A stretch of DNA of 64,000 nucleotides from Nocardia sp. SYP-A9097 (GTDB taxonomy: Bacteria > Actinomycetota > Actinomycetes > Mycobacteriales > Mycobacteriaceae): positions 1 through 64,000 of the forward strand of contig NZ_WJIC01000018.1 in the NCBI RefSeq assembly GCF_009649815.1, given 5' to 3'. Of the stretch, positions 25,313 through 34,900 are shown piece after piece. Below the pieces are notes generated by a model that saw only the letters and a list, made by a program, of their open reading frames with translations, was not told the DNA's origin and did no database searches. The first letter of the stretch is position 1; every line of letters starts with the position of its first letter. The position numbers and the translations under genes were made by a program.

Positions 25313-26352
25313 ATTTCGGGACACGGAGGGGTGCGGTGAAACCGCTGGCGCGCTATGCGGCCCTGCACAGCTATGTGGAGCTGGGCCCACAACTCGGCAT
25401 CGACCCGATCGGGCTGATGCGGGCGTCCGGCCTGGATCCGGCCGGGGTGAGCCTGCAGGATCGCTGGGTTCCCGCCGCCGCCATCGCCGAACTATTGGAG
25501 CGTTCGGCGGCCGCGGCGGACCGCGCCGATTTCGGATTACGCCTGGCCGAGCGCCGCCGTTTCGCCAATCTGGGTCCGCTGAGCCTGGTAGTTCGCGAGG
25601 AGCCCGATGTGCGCAGCGCCCTGACCGTCATGTCCCGGCATGAGGACATGTACAACGAGGCCCTGCACACCCGCCTCACCGAACAGAACGGCATCGCCGC
25701 CATCCGATTGACCCTCGATACCGGGCAGCCCGGCGATACCCGGCAATCGGTCGAACTCTCCGTCGGCGTACTGCATGGACTGCTGCAGGGTTTCATCGGA
25801 ACCGATTGGCAGCCAATGGAAGTCCGCTTCACCCACTCGGCTCCGCCGGATCTGCGCGCCCATCATCGAATCTTCGGCCCGCAGGTGGCATTCGACCAGG
25901 ATTTCAATGGAATCCTCACCTACACAGCAGATCTCGACGCACCGAACGCGATGGCGGACCCGCAGCTGCGCGCCTACACCCAGCAGCTGCTGAATCCGAT
26001 TCGCAGCGCACGCCCCGCGACCACCTCGGAGCGGGTCCGCGAACTCATCGAACTACTGCTGCCCACCGGCCGCTGTTCGGTGGAGCAGGTGGCCCGCAGC
26101 CTCGGCGTCGACCGCCGCACCATTGCCCGCCATCTCGCCGCCGAGGGCGAGACCTTCACCGATCTGCTGGACGCCACCCGTGCTGAACTCGCCCGCCACC
26201 TGGTGGCCAATCCCCGCCGCTCGCTGACCGAGACGGCGGAGCTCCTCGGCTTCTCCACCCCCGGCAATTTCTCCCGCTGGTTCCGGAAACAGCACGGCTG
26301 CAGCCCCATTCAGTGGCGGCGGACCAGATCGATGCCGGCCACCACCGAATGA
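25303..26352 (+). CDS. AraC family transcriptional regulator (arabinose-binding-domain type)
   Basis: 349 residues from ATG 25303, preceded by AGGGGA; an earlier ATG at 25264 is open but lacks a ribosome site. The N-terminal half matches the arabinose-binding-like regulatory domain common in mycolata (YVELGPQLGIDPIGLMRASG), and the C-terminal HTH_18 domain includes VEQVARSLGVDRRTIARHLA and ETAELLGFSTPGNFSRWFRK. Divergent from the DyP operon at 21643-25210 and the best candidate for its regulator. Confidence 0.9.
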   Translation: MTDHFGTRRGAVKPLARYAALHSYVELGPQLGIDPIGLMRASGLDPAGVSLQDRWVPAAAIAELLERSAAAADRADFGLRLAERRRFANLGPLSLVVREEPDVRSALTVMSRHEDMYNEALHTRLTEQNGIAAIRLTLDTGQPGDTRQSVELSVGVLHGLLQGFIGTDWQPMEVRFTHSAPPDLRAHHRIFGPQVAFDQDFNGILTYTADLDAPNAMADPQLRAYTQQLLNPIRSARPATTSERVRELIELLLPTGRCSVEQVARSLGVDRRTIARHLAAEGETFTDLLDATRAELARHLVANPRRSLTETAELLGFSTPGNFSRWFRKQHGCSPIQWRRTRSMPATTE

Positions 26353-26377
26353 GCCGATCTCACCGGTAAAAGCAGGG

Positions 26378-27553
26378 TTACGGCACCCCGACCGGTACCG
26401 ACCCCGAGGAACGCACGACCGACGGCGCGGGTAGCGAAATAGGTTCGGCGGGAATGGGTTCGGGGTTGATGGCGCGCGGCGTTACCTCCATCACCGCTTC
26501 CGCGACCGCCAGGCAGCGGCCGAGCCGGGGTGGGTGGGTCATACCCGAATCTCCTTGCAGGAGAAGGCGAACCGCAGCCCACGGGAGGTTGACATCGGCG
26601 AACGCGGTTTGGAACAAGCCCGCCGAGGGGCGCGGATTGGCTTCCAGGAGAACCGGATTGCCGTGATAATGACGGAGTTGGACATTGGTCAGGTAGGCGA
26701 GTTCGAAGTGCCGGATCAGCCGCTCCGCTATGGCCACGGGGGTGGGATCGTCCAGGAGTAGCCGGAAGCGCCCCTGTTTGGAGCGCGGAATGCCCGCCAG
26801 GAGTACGCCGCCCGGGCCGGAGAGGCAGTCGATACTGATCTCGGGCCCGTCCAGGAAGGGCATGACCAGCAGTTCCGGAATACGGTCACCCTGTTCGGCG
26901 GCCCGGCGCAGGGCTCCGGCCACCGCCTCGACGGAGGCCAGGGGCTGGGGTGCGGCCAGCAGGGTCGCCAGGGTGAGAGGACGGTCGTCGAGGATGCGGA
27001 AACCGAAGGCGGAGTATTCACCGCTCGGTTTGATGCACAGCACTTCGTCGGTGCGGGACAGCTCCTCGACGGCCTCGCGTAAACCTTCCGCATCCGAGAC
27101 CGCCCGCCAGGGTGGCACGGGAATGCCTGCGGCACCGGCGGATTCGTAGGTCGCGACCTTATCGGTGAGTGCTCGTACCGCCGCCAGCGGCGAGCACATG
27201 AGACTGGTCCCGATCGCCTGGAAGTCCGCGGCCCGGCCCGCCAACGCGGTCAGCCGGCGGGGCGGGATCATGACGTCTATGTGGTGTCTGCGGCAGAAGT
27301 CGAGTGCGAATTCGGCGTACTCGTCATTGCCGACATGCCGGGGTTCGACCGCCGGTACATCGCAGACCGACAGCGCCGCCGCACCCGGGTCGACATTGCT
27401 GGCGTAGATGATGACGTCGACCCCGTCGGGGTTCTGCCGAAGCAATCGCATGACCTGGGCCGTTGCCGCCCCTGCGCTGCTCAGCCAAATGCGAAGCGTG
27501 ATAGCGCCGCTCCCTCCTGCTCCATGTCGCCGAGCGGTGAAAACCTGGCGCAA
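26378..27553 (-). CDS. ATP-grasp domain protein
   Basis: About 391 residues; the exact start is uncertain because the conserved part begins at LRIWLSSAGAAT and the most upstream ATG gives an atypical 20-residue leader. An N-terminal Rossmann-like domain (VIIYASNVDPGAAAL) is followed by the ATP-grasp fold: TDKVATYESAGAAGIPVPPW, CIKPSGEYSAFGFRIL, and the metal-binding LLEANPRPSAG near residue 325. ATP-grasp enzymes form amide or similar bonds through an acyl phosphate. It lies 192 bases downstream of an ammonia-lyase gene, suggesting a biosynthetic step on an amino-acid-derived acid; the product is unknown. Confidence 0.82.
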   Translation of the reverse strand: MRQVFTARRHGAGGSGAITLRIWLSSAGAATAQVMRLLRQNPDGVDVIIYASNVDPGAAALSVCDVPAVEPRHVGNDEYAEFALDFCRRHHIDVMIPPRRLTALAGRAADFQAIGTSLMCSPLAAVRALTDKVATYESAGAAGIPVPPWRAVSDAEGLREAVEELSRTDEVLCIKPSGEYSAFGFRILDDRPLTLATLLAAPQPLASVEAVAGALRRAAEQGDRIPELLVMPFLDGPEISIDCLSGPGGVLLAGIPRSKQGRFRLLLDDPTPVAIAERLIRHFELAYLTNVQLRHYHGNPVLLEANPRPSAGLFQTAFADVNLPWAAVRLLLQGDSGMTHPPRLGRCLAVAEAVMEVTPRAINPEPIPAEPISLPAPSVVRSSGSVPVGVP

Positions 27554-27745
27554 TCCTGTGGTGCGCGGATCCTATCCCGGTTCGGTGACGTGCACATTTC
27601 GGAGAGAATGAACCCGGGTTTTCCGCCGCCCAGCCGCACCTGCAACCGCGACTCGGTCGTCGAGTCGAACGGTGTCCGGCATGAGTCGCGGGACGGCGGC
27701 GCACTGTCCAGGTGAGGAAGTCGGTATCGCCGGTGCGAACGGACG

Positions 27746-29326
27746 TCAGTTCAGCGGTCCGGTGATCACTTCGGCGGCCGCGACCAGGGTGCCGGCGGCG
27801 GCGAGGCGGACAGCGGCCTCGATATCGGGTGCGAGGTAACGGTCCGGGCCGGGTCCGGGGACCTGTTCGCGCAAGGTCGCGATGACGGCGGCGGTGGCCG
27901 GGGACGGGGCGAGTGGGGCGCGCATATCGATTCCGCGTGCGGCAGTGAGGATTTCGATGGCCAGCACCCGGGTCAGCCCGTCGATGGAGCGGCGGAGTTT
28001 GCGGGCGGCGGACCAGCCCATGGAGACGTGGTCCTCCTGCATGGCCGAGGACGGAATGGAGTCGGTACTGGCCGGATTGGCGAGCCGCTTGAGCTCGGAA
28101 ACCATTGCGGCTTGGGCGTATTGGGCGATCATATGCCCGCTGTCCACGCCGGGATCATCGGCGAGGAAGGCGTTCAGGCCGTGATTGCGGGCCACGTCCA
28201 GGAAGCGGTCGGTGCGCCGCTCGCTGATGCTCGCCACATCGGCGACCACAATGGCGAGAAAGTCCAATACGTAGGCGACCGGCGCACCGTGGAAGTTGCC
28301 GTTGGATTCGACGCGGCCGTCGAGGGTGATCACCGGATTGTCCACGGCACTGGCCAGTTCCCGCAGCGCCACGGTGCGCGCGTGCTCGACGGTATCCCGG
28401 CCCGCGCCCGCGACCTGCGGCGCACAACGCAGCGAGTACGCGTCCTGCACGCGAGCGCACTCCGGTCCGCGATGGCTCGCGACGATCTCGGAGCCGGCGA
28501 GCAGGCGGGTCATATTCGCCGCGGCGATCGCCTGTCCCGGATGCGGGCGCAGGGCCTGCAGGTCGGCGGCGAAGACGCGGTCGGTGCCGAGTTGGCCCTC
28601 CACGCTCATGGCGGCGGCGATATCGGCCAGGCGCAGCAGTTCGTCGAGGTCGTGCAGCGCCAGCACCAGCATGCCGAGCATGCCATCGGTGCCGTTGATC
28701 AGGGCCAGGCCCTCCTTCTCGGCGAGCACCACCGGCTCCAGCCCGGCCTGCGCCAAAGCTGTTGCCGCAGGGAGCAATTCACCGTCGGCCGTCCGCACCT
28801 GACCTTCGCCCATGGCCGCCAGGGCCACATGGGACAGCGGTGCGAGATCACCCGAACAGCCGAGGCTGCCGTACTCGTAGACGATCGGGGTTATTCCGGC
28901 CGAGAGCATTCCGGCGTAGGTCCGCGCGACCTCGGGTCGCACGCCGGTGCGTCCGGTTGCCAGGGTGGAGAGCCGCAGCAGCATGAGCGCGCGCACCACT
29001 TCGGTCTCGACCTCGGCCCCGGAGCCCGCCGCATGCGAGCGAATCAGGCTGCGCTGCAATTGGGTTCGCAACTCGTGTGGAATATAACGGCTCGCCAGCG
29101 CGCCGAATCCGGTGGAGACGCCGTACACCGGTTTCGGATCGTCGGCGAGTTCTTGTATGCGGGTGCGGCTTTCGGCGATCACCGCCAGCGATTCCGCCGA
29201 CAGTTCGACGCGCGCGCCATAGCGGGCGACACGCACCACCTCCGCCGGGCTCACCGGTCCTATTCCCACGGTGACGATTTCGTTCGAGGCGAACCGGCCG
29301 GGGGTGTGTTCGATGGAGGCGCTCAA
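27746..29326 (-). CDS. hutH: Histidine ammonia-lyase family (HAL/TAL) enzyme
   Basis: 526 residues, full length. The MIO-forming tripeptide is Cys157-Ser158-Gly159 in GSLGCSGDLAPLSH, the Cys variant also seen in actinobacterial HutH rather than the Ala-Ser-Gly of most homologues. The substrate-pocket segment RSHAAGSG and conserved VYGVSTGFGAL are present. It eliminates ammonia from an aromatic amino acid, most probably histidine to urocanate. No hutU/hutI genes are next to it; its neighbours are an MmyB-type regulator 14 bases upstream and an ATP-grasp protein downstream, so a role other than plain histidine degradation is possible. Start is TTG 29326 behind GGGGGAGG. The symbol hutH reflects family only. 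Confidence 0.88.
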   Translation of the reverse strand: MSASIEHTPGRFASNEIVTVGIGPVSPAEVVRVARYGARVELSAESLAVIAESRTRIQELADDPKPVYGVSTGFGALASRYIPHELRTQLQRSLIRSHAAGSGAEVETEVVRALMLLRLSTLATGRTGVRPEVARTYAGMLSAGITPIVYEYGSLGCSGDLAPLSHVALAAMGEGQVRTADGELLPAATALAQAGLEPVVLAEKEGLALINGTDGMLGMLVLALHDLDELLRLADIAAAMSVEGQLGTDRVFAADLQALRPHPGQAIAAANMTRLLAGSEIVASHRGPECARVQDAYSLRCAPQVAGAGRDTVEHARTVALRELASAVDNPVITLDGRVESNGNFHGAPVAYVLDFLAIVVADVASISERRTDRFLDVARNHGLNAFLADDPGVDSGHMIAQYAQAAMVSELKRLANPASTDSIPSSAMQEDHVSMGWSAARKLRRSIDGLTRVLAIEILTAARGIDMRAPLAPSPATAAVIATLREQVPGPGPDRYLAPDIEAAVRLAAAGTLVAAAEVITGPLN

Positions 29327-29340
29327 GACCTCCCCCTTCC

Positions 29341-30174
29341 TCAGACGTGTGCGGTGGTATCGCTCTCCGCGAGGGCTGCCAGGGCGGCGGCGGTGGCCGA
29401 GCCCGGGACGGCGGTGTAGATGACGAGCAGTTGATCGGGATCGCCCGGCAGCAGCAGGGATTCGTAACCCATTTCGAGCATTCCGGCCCGGGTATGCCGA
29501 ATTCGTTTGCTGCCGTGCGTCTTCTCCTCGACCGGGTGAGCGGTCCAGATGCGGCGGAATTCCGCACTGCGCGTGGTCAATTCGTCGACCAGTGCGGGCA
29601 GTGCCGGGTCGTCCGGGTGTAGTCCGGCATCGCGGCGCAGAAAGGCGACGGTCTCCACGGCCACGGTCTCCCAGTCCGGATAGAAGTCCGGTGCGGCCGG
29701 GTTCAGAAAGAGGTAGCGGGCCTGATTGCGTTCCGCGGCGGGTACCGAGGAGAACCCGGATACCTTGTCGCCCAGTGCATTCCAGGCGATCACATCCATC
29801 CGGCGACCGAGTACGAACGCGGGTGCCGCGATCGAGTCCAGCACCAGCCGCGCGCCCGGTCGCAGCGTGGCCTGGTACACCCCGCCGCCGGAGAGATGGG
29901 TACCGCTGGGCCGGGCCAGCGCGTACAGGTGCAGCCGTTCGGAATCGGTCAGCCGCAGTGCCCGGGCGACCGCGTCCAGCACCGCGTCGGAGGCATTGCG
30001 GCCGCGCCCCTGCTCCAGCCGGATGTAGTAGTCCACGCTGACCCCGGCCAGCTGCGCCACCTCCTCGCGCCGCAGTCCGGGCACTCGGCGGCGGCCGTAC
30101 TCGCGCAAGCCGGCCTCGGCGGGCTGGATGCGGGCGCGCCGGGATCGCAGAAACTCGCCGAGATCGCTGTCCAT
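29341..30174 (-). CDS. XRE-type regulator with MmyB-like ligand-binding domain
   Basis: 277 residues from ATG 30174 (MDSDLGEFLRSRRARIQPAE). Motif GLREYGRRRVPGLRREEVAQ then LAGVSVDYYIRLEQGRGRNA is the standard HTH of this actinobacterial family, followed by a PAS-like MmyB C-terminal domain (VIAWNALGDKVSGF, NPAAPDFYPDWE, TAHPVEEKTHGSKRI). Family members are thought to sense fatty-acid-like ligands and often sit divergently from an SDR gene, as here with the SDR at 30292. Its stop is 14 bases before the ammonia-lyase start, so the two are probably co-transcribed. Confidence 0.9.
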   Translation of the reverse strand: MDSDLGEFLRSRRARIQPAEAGLREYGRRRVPGLRREEVAQLAGVSVDYYIRLEQGRGRNASDAVLDAVARALRLTDSERLHLYALARPSGTHLSGGGVYQATLRPGARLVLDSIAAPAFVLGRRMDVIAWNALGDKVSGFSSVPAAERNQARYLFLNPAAPDFYPDWETVAVETVAFLRRDAGLHPDDPALPALVDELTTRSAEFRRIWTAHPVEEKTHGSKRIRHTRAGMLEMGYESLLLPGDPDQLLVIYTAVPGSATAAALAALAESDTTAHV

Positions 30175-30291
30175 ACGCTCCACCCTAGGGAAGTCCCATC
30201 CTGGTACTGCCGGACCCAGGAAAACCGGACCCCTCGCTGACCCTTTCGCCCCCGCCCAGGATGGGTGCAGACCACAGCGAAGGAGCAGGAA

Positions 30292-31053
30292 ATGAGTTAC
30301 GAGAACCTGGCAGGACGCACCGCCGTCATCACCGGAGCGGCGAGCGGTATGGGTGAGGCGACCGCATTGTTGCTGGCCCGCAATGGTGCCCGGGTGGCGC
30401 TGCTGGCCCGCCGCGCGGATCGCCTCGACACCCTGGTCGCCAAGATCCAGGCCGAGGGCGGGGTGGCGGTGGCGGTACCGGTCGATGTCACCGATCCGGC
30501 GAGTGTGAGTGCTGCGGCGGACCTCGTCCACGCAAGTTTCGGCCCCGCAGATCTGGTGGTGAATTCGGCCGGTGTCATGCTGCCGAACCCGATTGCCGCA
30601 GGCCGCGAGGACGAGTGGGCGCGCATGATCGACACCAATATCACCGGCGCACTGCGGATCATCCGCGCTTTCGTACCGGATCTGCTGGCCGCCGCCGCGG
30701 CCGGCCGCACCGCGGACCTGGTGGATATCTCCTCCATCGGCGCGCATGTCACCTTCCCGGATTACGCGGTCTACGGTGCGACCAAGGCCGCGCTCACCCA
30801 TCTGTCCGCGAGCCTGCGCACCGAGTTGGGGCCGCGCCGGGTGCGCGTCACCAATATCGAACCGGGCCTGACCGATACCGAACTCGGTTCACATATCGAC
30901 AATCCGAACCTGAGCGGCCAACTCGACGGCATGTTCGCGGCCATCGACGCCATGCGCGCCGACGATATCGCCGACCTGATCGCATATACGACGAGCCGTC
31001 CCGCGCACGTCAATCTGCGTCAGGTCATTGTGCTGCCGACCCAGCAGGCGTGA
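30292..31053 (+). CDS. Short-chain dehydrogenase/reductase
   Basis: 253 residues from ATG 30292 with AAGGAG seven bases upstream. Classical SDR: TGAASGMG cofactor motif near residue 13, NSAG, catalytic Ser in DISSIGAH, and YGATK (YxxxK). Divergent from the MmyB-like regulator at 29341-30174, the common pairing in which the regulator controls the SDR. Substrate unknown. Confidence 0.92.
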   Translation: MSYENLAGRTAVITGAASGMGEATALLLARNGARVALLARRADRLDTLVAKIQAEGGVAVAVPVDVTDPASVSAAADLVHASFGPADLVVNSAGVMLPNPIAAGREDEWARMIDTNITGALRIIRAFVPDLLAAAAAGRTADLVDISSIGAHVTFPDYAVYGATKAALTHLSASLRTELGPRRVRVTNIEPGLTDTELGSHIDNPNLSGQLDGMFAAIDAMRADDIADLIAYTTSRPAHVNLRQVIVLPTQQA

Positions 31054-31077
31054 AGCCGAGCCGATTGCCCCGCCGGC

Positions 31078-33348
31078 ATGCCTACTATCGACCTCATGCG
31101 GGTGGGACGAGGGCTTTCCGGGTTTCTGGCATTCGCGGTACTGCTGGCGGTGGTGGTGGCCACCGCCTGGCAGGGGCAACCACACGGGTATCTGGGGGAA
31201 TCGGCGGCGCCGGAGGTGTTCAGTGCGGGCCGGGCCTTGCGGACGGTTGAGGAGATCGCGCGCGCACCGCATCCGGTGGGTACGGCCGAACATGACCGGG
31301 TGCGTGATCATCTCGCGGGTGAGTTGCGAAAGCTGGGGCTGGAGACCGAGATTCGCGAGGGTGTCGGTCGCTGGCCGGGTGACTTCAAACCCGACAGCGC
31401 CGGACTCGGCCGGGTCGCCAATATCGTTGGCACGCTGAAGGGTACGAATCCGACCGGCACCGTCTACCTGGTGGCGCACTACGATTCGGTGCCGTCCGGG
31501 CCGGGCGCGAATGACGACGGGGTCGCGGTCGCGGCGATTCTGGAGGCGGTGCGCGCACTGCGGGACAGTGAGAACGGGCTGCGCAATAACGTGGTCGCAC
31601 TGTTCACCGACGGCGAGGAGCCGGGCCTGCTCGGTGCGGAATCCTTTGTCGCAGCGGGCGATTACGACCGCAATGCGGTGGTGATCAATCATGACGCGCG
31701 CGGTGCGGGCGGGCCCGCGCTGCTGTGGCGGATCACCCGGCCCGACGGCGGGCTGATCGGGGTCGCGAAGGACGCACCACATCCCGACACCGATTCGACC
31801 ACCACCGCGCTCGCGGGCGCGGGCGTCTCCAGCACAACGGATTTCGTCGCCTTCGACAAGGCCGGATTACCGGTCCTGGACTGGGCATACGCCGGCCGCA
31901 GCGCCTACTACCACAACCCGAAGGATGAGCCGGGGCAGGTGGATCTCGCGACCGTGCAGCAGTTGGGTGAGAACACCCTCGCGCTGGCCCGCGATTTCGG
32001 CGAGCGGGATCTGGCGGACACCTCGAATCGCTCGAATCCGGCCTATTTCGCTCTGCCTTTCGGTGTCCTGGTGGTGGTGCCCGCCTGGGTGATCATCGCG
32101 CTCGCGGTGCTGTCGCTGCTGATCGTGGGCTGGGTGATCCGGCAGGTACGCCGTAATGGCGAGACCACCGTGAAGGGTGTAATCGGCTCCACCGCAGTCA
32201 TATTGGCGGGTGCTTTGGTCGCGGTGGGTGCGACCTACGGGTGGTGGTGGCTGGTGCAGCGCATCCGGCCCGAGTATCGGGCCTGGCCGGTGGACCCCTA
32301 TCGACCCGAATTCTTCCAGACCGCCGTGCTGGTGCTGACGGTATGCGTGCTCACCGCCGGTTATGCCTTGGCGCGCCGCCTGTTCGGACCGACCGGCGCG
32401 GCGATCGGCTTGGTCACGGGAGTGTCGGTGGCGGGTGCCGGAGTGACGGCATACTCCCCCGCCGCGGCGCAGATATTGGTGATCCCGGCGACAGCGGCGG
32501 CAATCGGGGTGGCATCGACCTTCCTGGTCCCGGACCGCTGGCGACTGGTGACGCTCACGGTCTTCCTGCTTCCTGCGGCGCTGCTGCTGGGCGGCAGCAC
32601 CTGGCCCGGCCTGCAGGCCGGACTGATGACCGCACCGTTCACCGCGGTGCCGCTGGTGGCGCTGCTCGGCGGACTGCTGTTGCTGACGCTCCTTCGGAGT
32701 TGGCCGCAGCGGCGGGGCTGGACGATTCCGGCGCTGGCGCTCGTACTGACGCTGGTGCTGACCGCCGTCGGTCTGGCCGTGGACCGATTCGATGTGGAGC
32801 ATCCCCGGGTGACACAGGTGGCCTACGCCCTGGACGCGGATCACCATGCGGCGCAATGGTTGTCGGTACTGCCACCGGACGACTGGACGCGAACCTTCCT
32901 GAGCGGCAACGCTCCCGGTGCGCCTTATTCCGCACTGTTCCCCAGTTCGGTATCCAGCGGTCGAGCGGAGGTCGAGAACCTCAGCGCTCCGATCGCCGAA
33001 ATCCTCTCCGACACAACAGCTTCCGGGCAGCGCACGATCCGGCTGCGGCTACGCTCCACCCGTGCCGCGACCCGGATAGACCTGAACTGGCAACAGGCCC
33101 CCAACGCGCTGCGGGTCGCCGGTCGCGAAGTAACTCGCCCACCGCACAAGAACTTCCACTTCGCCGCACCCCCGGCCGAGGGCATCGAGGTGGAGTTGGT
33201 CGCCCCGGCCGGTCCCCTGGAGCTCTATCTCGTCGACTACACCTGGCTACCGGACTCGAAACTGTCCCAAGGCCCCGCCCACCCGGACGACACCTATTTC
33301 CGACAGGACAGCGCCGCAGCGGTTTTCACGAAAATCCCCGGCCTCTGA
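31078..33348 (+). CDS. M28 family metallopeptidase with multi-spanning membrane domain
   Basis: 756 residues (ATG 31078; MRVGRG at 31096 is an alternative). An N-terminal membrane anchor (LSGFLAFAVLLAVVVATAW) is followed by the peptidase domain with the di-zinc ligands in VAHYDSVPSGPGANDDG, FTDGEEPGLLGAE (catalytic Glu pair) and INHDARG, and a late histidine in YYHNPKDEPG. Eight or so membrane segments occupy about 325-580, then a C-terminal extracytoplasmic domain. The layout resembles ER-type/vacuolar M28 aminopeptidases (ERMP1-like). It probably trims peptides outside the membrane. Confidence 0.88.
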   Translation: MPTIDLMRVGRGLSGFLAFAVLLAVVVATAWQGQPHGYLGESAAPEVFSAGRALRTVEEIARAPHPVGTAEHDRVRDHLAGELRKLGLETEIREGVGRWPGDFKPDSAGLGRVANIVGTLKGTNPTGTVYLVAHYDSVPSGPGANDDGVAVAAILEAVRALRDSENGLRNNVVALFTDGEEPGLLGAESFVAAGDYDRNAVVINHDARGAGGPALLWRITRPDGGLIGVAKDAPHPDTDSTTTALAGAGVSSTTDFVAFDKAGLPVLDWAYAGRSAYYHNPKDEPGQVDLATVQQLGENTLALARDFGERDLADTSNRSNPAYFALPFGVLVVVPAWVIIALAVLSLLIVGWVIRQVRRNGETTVKGVIGSTAVILAGALVAVGATYGWWWLVQRIRPEYRAWPVDPYRPEFFQTAVLVLTVCVLTAGYALARRLFGPTGAAIGLVTGVSVAGAGVTAYSPAAAQILVIPATAAAIGVASTFLVPDRWRLVTLTVFLLPAALLLGGSTWPGLQAGLMTAPFTAVPLVALLGGLLLLTLLRSWPQRRGWTIPALALVLTLVLTAVGLAVDRFDVEHPRVTQVAYALDADHHAAQWLSVLPPDDWTRTFLSGNAPGAPYSALFPSSVSSGRAEVENLSAPIAEILSDTTASGQRTIRLRLRSTRAATRIDLNWQQAPNALRVAGREVTRPPHKNFHFAAPPAEGIEVELVAPAGPLELYLVDYTWLPDSKLSQGPAHPDDTYFRQDSAAAVFTKIPGL

Positions 33349-33354
33349 AGCGCA

Positions 33355-34900
33355 CTCCGGTTCGGCCCCACAACCGGGCCACCGATGGAGACGGTGGGAT
33401 CCCATCGCAGGGGCAGGCTGACCGTCGACCAGATGGCCGGTGTGGTTCCACTCGCGCAGCAGGCGGCGCTCACCGGTGGAGAGCAGGTCGAATTCGGCGT
33501 ACGCGCGCGGCCGGACGACAACATCACCTGGAACAGTGGATGCCGGAAATGCGTACGCGGCGCGGCGGCGGCATCGACCGCATGCTCGAACGGGGCGACA
33601 CCGCGCCCGGCCACCGGCGTGCCGACCGCGATATCGCTTCCACCCGATACCGCGGTCGGCAGCGCCGACAGACCGGCGTGCACGACCATGAACATGGTCG
33701 CGCCGTGTCGGCGGGCCACCTCGCGCAATCCCCCGGCGGTTTCGCCGGAGATCCGCACATCCACCCGTCCGGCCCGCCGCGTGGGCCGCGCCGGGCGCGG
33801 CCGGTGCGGTGGCAGACCGGATGCCACCGGCAGCCCGGCCGGCACCTCCGACCAGTAGCCGAGCTGCCGAGACAGTTCGGACTCCGGATCGGTTGCGGCG
33901 CCGAGCACCTCACGCTGCCAGAGGGTGTAATCCGCGTACTGCACCGGCAGTGGCGCCCACTCCGGGGCGGCGCTGCGCGCCCGTGCGGGGTACGCGGCCG
34001 CCAGATCTCGGGCGCATGGAGCGAGCGAGAGTCCGTCGGCGATCACATGATGCACCAGAACGGCGAGAATATGCTGTTCCGCCACGCCCTTCGGGTCATG
34101 AATCCGCAGCAGCCGCAGCAGAATCGGCGGGGTGGCCGCGAGATCGAAACCGCTACCGCCGAATTCGTACAGTGTCCGGTCGACGTCCTGGGCCGCAACG
34201 TCTTCCGCCACCAGTCCCGCGACCACCGTGCCGACCGGCGAAATCCGTTGCCACACCACCCCGTCGACCTCCTCGAACGAGGTCCGCAGCGCCTCGTGCC
34301 GCTCCACCACATCGGTGAGCGCGGCGGTCAGCGCACTGACATCCACCGCCCCGATCAACCGCAACCTCAACAGCATGTTGAACGCCGCCGAGTCCGGATC
34401 CCTCAGATGCGCCGGCCAAAGCCGTTGCTGCGCATAAGACATGGGCACCAGCGCGGTGATGAAGGCATGGGTCACCCGTTCGCGGCGGATGAGGCCGGCC
34501 AGTGGCGGACCCGCGTACACCTCGTCGGGGGCGATGATCAGTGCCGCACCGGCGGCACCCGCGAGCAGCAACTCCCAGATCGAGGCGTCGAAGGTCGGGG
34601 TGGTCACGCACAGCACGCAGTCGCCCGGCCCGGCGGGGAGGTTATTGCCTTGTGCGGCAATCAGACCCGTCAGCCCGGCATGGGTCAGGACCACACCTTC
34701 GGTGCACCGGTCGACCCGGAGGCGTAGATGACATACGCCGGATGCGCCGGGCGCAGCGGGCGCACCCGTGCGTGACCGCGCCCGCGCCGTGCAGGCGAAT
34801 CAGCAGCAGACCGAACGATGGCGGTTCGGCCGCGCGCGACAGCGCCTCGTACCACTGCCCGATCAGGCTCAGCCCGGGCGTGCCGTAAGTGGACGAATGA
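33355..34900 (-). pseudogene. Degenerate non-ribosomal peptide synthetase fragment (A and C domain pieces)
   Basis: Reverse-strand pieces of an NRPS. Near 34700-34750 the adenylation core reads AYVIYASGSTGAPK and then breaks by a single-base loss, continuing in another frame as VVLTHAGL and FDASIWELLLAGAAGAAL. After VTHAFITA the sequence jumps directly into a condensation domain (VPMSYAQQRLWPAHLRDPDS, VVERHEALRTSFEEVDG, catalytic LVHHVIADGLS), skipping the rest of the A domain and the carrier protein. The C domain ends with HPLFQVMLSS and a second frameshift. It cannot encode a working synthetase and has no intact NRPS neighbour in the window. Confidence 0.85.

Noticed and set aside
26378..27553. 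Carbamoyl-phosphate synthase or biotin carboxylase assignment
   Set aside because: The fold is ATP-grasp, but the flanking domains and length do not match these enzymes.
28028..29419. 463-codon + strand frame
   Set aside because: Antisense of the ammonia-lyase gene with histidine/glutamine-rich nonsense typical of shadow frames.
32241..34727. 828-codon + strand frame
   Set aside because: It overlaps the M28 peptidase in another frame and then the NRPS relic in antisense; no protein features.
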